Below are positions 6,345-10,470 of a DNA stretch of 10,470 bases, piece by piece (position 1 is the stretch's first letter; every line of letters starts with the position of its first letter). The translations under genes and the position numbers were made by a program. Source of the stretch: Comamonadaceae bacterium (GTDB lineage: Bacteria > Pseudomonadota > Gammaproteobacteria > Burkholderiales > Burkholderiaceae_C); the NCBI GenBank assembly GCA_947466165.1, contig CANIDW010000024.1, positions 1 through 10,470 of the forward strand, given 5' to 3'. The notes beneath the pieces are model-generated. The model saw only the letters and a program-made list of their open reading frames with translations. It had not been told where the DNA came from and did no database searches.

Positions 6345-7334
6345 ATGACCCCCATGAACCGCCGCTCTGCATTGCTCACTTGTGCCTCTTCGCTGGCTGC
6401 CCTGACGCCCGGCCTGTCCTCGGCCCAAACCGCCGCCACTTTCCCCAATAAACCCGTTCGCTGGGTGGTGCCCACCTCCACCGGTGCCGGCACCGACTTT
6501 GCTGCCCGCACGTTTGCGCAGATTGCATCTGAAAACTGGAAACAATCGCTGGTGGTTGAAAACCGCTCAGGCGCCTCCGGCATGTTGGGCCTGGATTTTG
6601 TGGCCGGCTCGGCTGCTGACGGCTACACGCTGCTGTTTTTCAGTGTGTCGCAGTTCATCGACGCAACGCTGCTGCAGAAATACAGCTTCGAGCCCACCAA
6701 GGACTTCACCCCGATTTCCATGCTGGCCACCACCCCGCTGTTGCTGGTGGCGCACGCCGACACACAGGTCAGCACGGTGCAGCAGCTGATCGCCAAGGCC
6801 AAGGCCCAGCCCAAAGCGCTCAACTACTCTTCAGGCGGCAGCGGCGGCCTGACGCACCTGGCCATGGAGGTTTTCCTGAATAAAGCCGGCATCCAGGTAC
6901 TGCACGTGCCCTACAAGGGCAGCGGCCCTGCGGTGATTGACCTGCTGGCCAATGTGGTCCAGCTGTCTTTCACGACGCCGCCCGCCGCCATGCAGCACAT
7001 CAAGTCGGGCCGGCTCAAGGCCCTGGCGGTCACCACCCCCACGCGTTCGAGCACGCTGCCGGACGTACCTACTTTCGCCGAGCTGGGTTTCCCGACGGTC
7101 AACATCACCAGCTGGTACGGTGTGGCCGGACCGGCCAATTTGCCTGCCGACATCACCGACAAAATTTCGCGCACCATCGCTCAGGCTGCCAAATCCGGTC
7201 CTCTGCACGACAAACTGGTGTCCAGCGGCATAGACCCGATTTTGTCTACGCCCGCTGAGATGTCGCGCATCCTGCGTAGCGAACGCGAGCAATTGCAGGC
7301 CATCGTTAAAAACATTGGCTTTAAGAAAGATTGA
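6345..7334 (+). CDS. Tripartite tricarboxylate transporter substrate-binding protein (Bug/TctC family)
   Basis: The 329-residue protein is a periplasmic solute receptor of the Bug family, which binds carboxylates for TctA/TctB-type transporters. A signal peptide is clear: MNRR, a hydrophobic core at about 9-22, and a likely cleavage near SSAQ (25-28). Family motifs are FPNKPVRWVVPTSTGAGTDF (33-52), ENRSGASGMLG (72-82), DGYTLLF (92-98), SSGGSGGLTHLAMEVF (162-177), VPYKGSGPAVIDLLA (188-202) and LPDVPTFAELG (238-248). The canonical P-G-G before the ligand-binding Asp is changed to TGAGTD. AGGA lies 8 nt before ATG 6345, preferring it over M4. The gene is divergent from the lyase/hydro-lyase operon and probably feeds it a dicarboxylate. 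No TctA or TctB membrane subunit is visible, so it is an orphan receptor here, as is common in Burkholderiales. Confidence 0.93.
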   Translation: MTPMNRRSALLTCASSLAALTPGLSSAQTAATFPNKPVRWVVPTSTGAGTDFAARTFAQIASENWKQSLVVENRSGASGMLGLDFVAGSAADGYTLLFFSVSQFIDATLLQKYSFEPTKDFTPISMLATTPLLLVAHADTQVSTVQQLIAKAKAQPKALNYSSGGSGGLTHLAMEVFLNKAGIQVLHVPYKGSGPAVIDLLANVVQLSFTTPPAAMQHIKSGRLKALAVTTPTRSSTLPDVPTFAELGFPTVNITSWYGVAGPANLPADITDKISRTIAQAAKSGPLHDKLVSSGIDPILSTPAEMSRILRSEREQLQAIVKNIGFKKD

Positions 7335-7337
7335 CAG

Positions 7338-7358
7338 CCCCCGCTGCGCCTCAGGGGG
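7338..7358 (+). terminator. Possible weak terminator after the TctC-type gene
   Basis: CCCCC (7338-7342) can pair with GGGGG (7354-7358) around an 11-base loop, starting 3 bases after the stop codon. What follows is only mildly T-rich (TGTTGATTT), so intrinsic termination would be weak. Confidence 0.3.
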
Positions 7359-7384
7359 TGTTGATTTGGCCTTGTGAAGCCTCC

Positions 7385-7400
7385 TAGTGAGGGCTCACTA
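7385..7400. promoter_or_regulatory. Perfect inverted repeat, possible operator
   Basis: TAGTGAG (7385-7391) and CTCACTA (7394-7400) are exact complements separated by GG. There is no T-run, so a protein-binding site is more likely than a terminator. It lies about 30 bases upstream of the -35 proposed for the phasin promoter, a place suited to an activator or a second operator. Confidence 0.4.
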
Positions 7401-7427
7401 AAGAAGGGTTCGGGCGCCCCTGAAGTC

Positions 7428-7455
7428 TTGCTTTGGATGGTTTAGCCTTTAAGAT
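7428..7455 (+). promoter_or_regulatory. Putative sigma-70 promoter of the phasin gene
   Basis: TTGCTT (7428-7433) and TAAGAT (7450-7455) are 16 bp apart. The -10 matches consensus at 4 of 6 positions and the -35 at 3 of 6. It lies 35 bases before the phasin ATG and directly abuts the PhbF-like site. Confidence 0.45.
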
Positions 7456-7468
7456 TGCTGCACCGCAA
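7456..7468 (+). promoter_or_regulatory. PhbF/PhaR-like operator of the phasin gene
   Basis: The bases fit exactly the pattern TG-N-TGC-NNN-GCAA, which I recall as the site of PhbF, the polyhydroxybutyrate repressor of Herbaspirillum seropedicae. TTGC (7455-7458) and GCAA (7465-7468) form its dyad. It begins just after the proposed -10, where a bound repressor would block transcription start. The PhbF/PhaR gene itself is not in the window. Confidence 0.6.
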
Positions 7469-7489
7469 CAAAATTTTTAAAGGTCTGCC

Positions 7490-7930
7490 ATGTTCAACAA
7501 CACTTCTTTCGACGCCATCACCAAAACCTTCAAGGAAAACGCCGCCAAGTTCAACCCGGCCGCTTCCCAGGAGGCCCTCAAGCCTTTGATGGCCAACCTC
7601 GAAGCTTGGGGCGAACTGGCTCAAAAGCAGGCGCATGCCGCCCAGGCGTCCATGACAGCGACTTTCGAGTCTTTCAAAAGCGTTAAAGAGCCACAAGGTG
7701 CTTTTGAAACCATGAAAGCCCTGGCCGAAGAGAGCATGGCCACTGCCACCAAGAACCTCAAGGACGTCACGGCGCTGGGTTTGGCTCAGTTCCACACCAC
7801 TGTGGAAGCCATCGAAAAAGCCCATCCGGCACCTGACGCTTTCGCTGCCGTCAGCAAGGGCATGAAAGCTGCTGCTGCTCAAATGCAAACCGCCGTGGAC
7901 TCGGTCGTCAAAACGGCTAAAAAGAAGTAA
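7490..7930 (+). CDS. Phasin family protein (polyhydroxyalkanoate granule-associated)
   Basis: The 146-residue protein has the make-up of a proteobacterial phasin: almost wholly helical, rich in Ala, Lys and Glu, no cysteine, no signal peptide. Phasins coat polyhydroxyalkanoate granules in the cytoplasm and control their number and size. The N-terminal part (about 1-40) starts MFNNTSFDAITKTFKENAAKFN, with Phe-rich amphipathic turns. Residues 45-110 are a likely helix-bundle region. The C-terminus is basic (VVKTAKKK). Family length varies from about 110 to 190 residues. AAAGG lies before the ATG. The upstream PhbF-like operator independently supports the assignment. It is a single-gene unit ending in a strong terminator, with no phaC, phaA or phaB visible. 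Antisense frames in the same stretch are shadows. Confidence 0.87.
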   Translation: MFNNTSFDAITKTFKENAAKFNPAASQEALKPLMANLEAWGELAQKQAHAAQASMTATFESFKSVKEPQGAFETMKALAEESMATATKNLKDVTALGLAQFHTTVEAIEKAHPAPDAFAAVSKGMKAAAAQMQTAVDSVVKTAKKK

Positions 7931-7979
7931 TTCAAAGCCTGCCCCGGGCGCCGGCAGTTGCCGGAGCGCGGCATCTTTC

Positions 7980-8006
7980 AAAAGCCCTGCGAGTCAGGGC
8001 TTTTTT
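7980..8006. terminator. Bidirectional intrinsic terminator between phasin and ABC permease genes
   Basis: AAAAGCCCTG (7980-7989) pairs perfectly with CAGGGCTTTT (7995-8004) around a 5-base loop, and the T-run goes on to 8006. On the minus strand the same stem is followed by TTTT. It can therefore end both the phasin transcript and the converging ABC transporter transcript. A second small dyad, CCGGCA/TGCCGG around GT, lies between the phasin stop and this stem. Confidence 0.88.
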
Positions 8007-8011
8007 GCGGG

Positions 8012-9682
8012 CTAAAAGTTCTGCTCGTCCATCTTGCCCAGCTTGAGCGCCAGGCCGAGCGTGATGGCGGTGATCAGGATCAGCAAGCTCGAATAAACCG
8101 CTGCCACGCCGAAGTCCCCGCCAAAAGCCTGCTGGTAGGCGGCAATCGGCAGGGTGCGGGTGGCGCCGGTGTAGAGCACCAGGGTGGCAGAGAGTTCGTT
8201 GAAGATCTCCAGCCAGGCGATCACCACGCCGGCCAGAATGCCGGGGCGCATCAAGGGCACCATGATGCGGCGAAAGCCGGTCATGGGTTTTTCGCCCAGG
8301 CTGGAAGAAGCTTCTTCCAGCGAGGCATCAATCTGGTGAACCATGCTCGAAGACGATCGCACCACATACGGCAGCCGCCGTACAAAGTAGACGATCACCA
8401 TGATGGCGGCGCTGCCTGTGAGCAGCAGAGGCGGGCCGTTGAAAACGCTGGCGTAACCAATGCCCAGCACCGTGCCCGGCACGACAAAAGGGATCATCAC
8501 CAAAAAGTCCAGCAGCTTGCTGTCTGCGCTCTGGCGCCGTGTCACCACATAACCCACCAGCACGCCGGCGAGGGTGGCCAGCACCAGCGCGCAGCCGGCA
8601 AACACAAAGCTGTTCCAGATGGCGTTGCCGATCAGGTTAAAACCGTTGTGGTAGTTGACCAGCGTGAAGACCGGCTGAAACACCGCGCCTTTGATCTGCA
8701 TGAACGAGGACACCAGCACCACCAGCAAGGGCAGGTTGGCAAACAGCACGGTGGCAAAGCCCAGCGCTGCAATGGCCCTGGATCCACCACTTTGTAAAGG
8801 CCCGGACGCCACGGGTTTACCGCCATCATTGGCCACTCTGCTGGCATGCGAGGCGCGCTTGCCCAGTGTCACCACCGTCAGTGCCACCAGCACCAGCACC
8901 ATGCTGGTGGTCGCGGCCATGCCCGGCTCGCTGCCGATCTCGCTCAGGTAAAGGTCATAAGCCAGCGTGGCCAGCACCGGAAAACGCTCCCCTTCGCCCA
9001 GCAAGTTGGCCAGCCCGAAGTCGGCAATGGTGCCCAAAAAAACCAGCATACCGGCCGTGATCAGGGCAGGGCGCAGCAAGGGCAGGGTGACGGAATAAAA
9101 CACGCCCCAGGGGTTTTTGCCCAGGCTGGCGGCGGCTTCTTCGAGTGCGCCGTCCAAGCGGGCCAGGGCGCTGCCCACCACCAGAAAAACCACCGGGTAC
9201 AAGCCCAGCGCGCTGGCCAGCATGATGCCGTAGGGCCCGTAAATGGTCGGCATGGAGAGGCCTAAGGACTGGCCCCACAAGGTGACCATGCCCCCCCGGC
9301 CGAACAGCAAAATCCAGGCGTAGGCGCCAATGAACGGCGGCGACATCATGGACAGCAGGGTCAGCACCCGCAAGCTCTGACGGCCGGCAAAGCGGTAGCG
9401 CTGAAACACATAAGCCAGCGGCACGCCCAGCGCCAGCGCCAGCAAGGTGGCCCCGCTGGCCACCCACAGGCTGTTGCGCAAGGCGCGTAAAAAATAAGCC
9501 GAGCTGAAAAAGGTCTGGTAATTCTCCAGCCCCCAGGACTTGCTGGCCTGACCCCAGAAGCTTTGGCGCATCAACTCTGCCAGCGGCAAGGCCACAAAAA
9601 CCAGGCACACAGCAATGCCCGCCAGCATGACCAGGCGCCAGGGGTCACGCAGCCACCCCATGGTGGAAGCGGCCAGCTTCAC
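8012..9682 (-). CDS. ABC importer permease, two fused permease domains (Fe(III)-type, FbpB/SfuB-like)
   Basis: The 556-residue inner-membrane protein holds two BPD_transp_1 permease domains in one chain, the layout of Fe(III) and related importers. Each half has an EAA loop that docks the ATPase: EEAAASLGKNPWGVF (181-195) and EEASSSLGEKPMTGF (456-470), both followed by LPLLRP/VPLMRP. A hydrophilic linker at about 275-303 joins the halves, and about twelve hydrophobic segments are visible. The chosen start is GTG 9682, which overlaps the stop of the ATPase gene as GTGA; ATG 9661, seven codons later, is an alternative. The gene ends just before a bidirectional terminator. The substrate could be ferric iron, but this family also moves spermidine-like compounds, phosphonates and thiamine. 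No binding-protein gene is in the window to settle it. Confidence 0.88.
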   Translation of the reverse strand: MKLAASTMGWLRDPWRLVMLAGIAVCLVFVALPLAELMRQSFWGQASKSWGLENYQTFFSSAYFLRALRNSLWVASGATLLALALGVPLAYVFQRYRFAGRQSLRVLTLLSMMSPPFIGAYAWILLFGRGGMVTLWGQSLGLSMPTIYGPYGIMLASALGLYPVVFLVVGSALARLDGALEEAAASLGKNPWGVFYSVTLPLLRPALITAGMLVFLGTIADFGLANLLGEGERFPVLATLAYDLYLSEIGSEPGMAATTSMVLVLVALTVVTLGKRASHASRVANDGGKPVASGPLQSGGSRAIAALGFATVLFANLPLLVVLVSSFMQIKGAVFQPVFTLVNYHNGFNLIGNAIWNSFVFAGCALVLATLAGVLVGYVVTRRQSADSKLLDFLVMIPFVVPGTVLGIGYASVFNGPPLLLTGSAAIMVIVYFVRRLPYVVRSSSSMVHQIDASLEEASSSLGEKPMTGFRRIMVPLMRPGILAGVVIAWLEIFNELSATLVLYTGATRTLPIAAYQQAFGGDFGVAAVYSSLLILITAITLGLALKLGKMDEQNF

Positions 9683-10470
9683 CTCAGGGCCCAGCCTGTT
9701 TGTGCATCAAAAAACCGCGCCAGTCCCGGCTCAAAGCGCAAGGACAGCAACTCACCTTCATCAGATTGCTGTGCCTGCAGCTCCAGGTCAAACTCAAGGC
9801 GCTGACCACCGGGCAAAACGCAGCGGTAGCGAAAGCGCGTGCCCAAAAAAGTTTTGAGTTCGACGCGCACGCCGTCCCAGCCGGGCAGGCCGGGGTCGTT
9901 GCTGCGCTGCAGGTGTTCGTGCCGCAAGGCCATGCGCAGCCCGCGTCCCGCTTGGGCCGCTGTGCCGGCAGATGCCGGCAGGCGCCGCACCCCATGCACG
10001 CCACCACCCTCAAAACAAAGGCCAGCACCGGCATCGGCCGCCATCCGGCCTTCGACCCAGATGCAGCCGCCCACAAAGTCCATCACAAAAGCATGCGCCG
10101 GCTGCTGGTAAATCTCTTGCGGCCCGGCCAATTGCAGCATGCGGCCTTCGTGCATCACGGCAATCCGGTCGGACACCGCCAGCGCTTCTTCCTGGTCGTG
10201 CGTGACATACAGCGTGGTGATGCCCAGCTCGCGCTGCATCAGACGGATTTCCTGGGGCATTTCCAGCCGAAGCTTCGCGTCCAGGTTAGACAAGGGCTCG
10301 TCCATCAGCAGCAAGGTGGGCTCGATCACCATGGCGCGGGCCAGGCCCACGCGTTGCTTTTGTCCGCCCGAGAGCTGCGAGGCGTAGCGCTCGCCAAGCT
10401 GCGCCAGCTGCACACGCTCCAGCGCCTTTTGCACGCGTTGTGCGATGTCGGCCGCCGGCAACTTGCGCGC
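9679..10470 (-). CDS. ABC importer ATPase subunit (FbpC/PotA-like), N-terminal part beyond right edge
   Basis: The frame is open to the right edge and shows 263 residues of an ATPase that is usually about 350 long, so the Walker A part and true start lie outside the window. A TTG near the edge (10461) is internal, not a start. Visible in order, in window residue numbers, are the signature LSGGQKQRV (33-41), Walker B LLLMDEPLSNLDAKLR (53-68), and the H-loop VTHDQEEA (89-96). They are followed by IYQQPAHAFVMDFVG and a C-terminal TOBE-type beta domain ending in LRFEPGLARFFD. It powers the fused permease encoded next, to which it is coupled by the GTGA overlap. One oddity is a Pro in EMPQEIR where family members usually have Arg (EMRxEIR). 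The subclass fits Fe(III)/polyamine-type importers; the substrate is open. Confidence 0.9.
   Translation of the reverse strand, partial: ARKLPAADIAQRVQKALERVQLAQLGERYASQLSGGQKQRVGLARAMVIEPTLLLMDEPLSNLDAKLRLEMPQEIRLMQRELGITTLYVTHDQEEALAVSDRIAVMHEGRMLQLAGPQEIYQQPAHAFVMDFVGGCIWVEGRMAADAGAGLCFEGGGVHGVRRLPASAGTAAQAGRGLRMALRHEHLQRSNDPGLPGWDGVRVELKTFLGTRFRYRCVLPGGQRLEFDLELQAQQSDEGELLSLRFEPGLARFFDAQTGWALR

Larger units (their letters stand above)
7335..7489. other. Intergenic region between the TctC-type and phasin genes
   Basis: These 155 bases hold no gene. They contain a possible stem after the TctC-type gene, a perfect 7+7 inverted repeat, and a promoter with operator for the phasin gene, each listed separately. 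Confidence 0.8.

Noticed and set aside
6831..7292. Minus-strand open frame (153 codons) opposite the TctC-type gene
   Set aside because: Arg/Gly-rich antisense shadow; the plus-strand product carries a signal peptide and all Bug motifs.
7958..8797. Plus-strand open frame (279 codons) opposite the ABC permease
   Set aside because: His/Gln-rich antisense shadow of the permease; it also starts inside the phasin terminator region.

Overview
The window looks like chromosomal DNA of a beta-proteobacterium of the order Burkholderiales, most likely Comamonadaceae. This is an inference from the mix of a Bug/TctC-type tripartite tricarboxylate transporter receptor, a short polyhydroxyalkanoate phasin with a PhbF-like site in front of it, and high-GC codon use in most genes. 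Positions 1-720 are visibly poorer in GC than the rest (25 of 60 bases at 241-300 against 42 of 60 at 8881-8940, counted by hand), so the left edge may have a different history.

Left part (1-1170). A minus-strand gene for a PQQ-dependent sugar (sorbosone-type) dehydrogenase runs off the left edge. Directly upstream of it, in the same frame, is a roughly 50-codon remnant of a PQQ-dependent methanol/ethanol-type dehydrogenase, cut short by a stop codon and with no N-terminal part. Further upstream is a possible small Ala-rich protein on the minus strand, then about 100 bases with no recognisable gene.

Centre (1171-7334). On the plus strand lie an EamA/DMT-family membrane transporter and an ACMSD-like metal-dependent amidohydrolase. 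Converging on them is a tight minus-strand operon: an isocitrate lyase/PEP mutase superfamily lyase, then large and small subunits of an aconitase-family hydro-lyase (LeuC/LeuD-like). The gap between the first two is 8 nt and the last two overlap by ATGA. Divergent from the operon is a periplasmic Bug/TctC receptor gene. The 105-bp divergent intergenic region holds a 21-bp near-perfect inverted repeat. With no leuA or leuB visible, these genes read best as a dicarboxylate catabolic module: uptake of a carboxylate, (de)hydration by the LeuCD-like enzyme, then C-C cleavage by the lyase. The arrangement resembles the dimethylmalate dehydratase/lyase pair known from anaerobic nicotinate breakdown. 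The substrate is not known.

Right part (7335-10470). A phasin gene has a plausible sigma-70 promoter with a PhbF-type operator just downstream of the -10, and it ends in a strong bidirectional terminator. Converging on it are an ABC importer permease with two fused permease domains and, upstream of that and overlapping by GTGA, the matching ATPase, which is cut by the right edge. This pair is typical of Fe(III)-type importers. Its periplasmic binding protein is not in the window. No tRNA, rRNA, CRISPR array or insertion sequence was seen.
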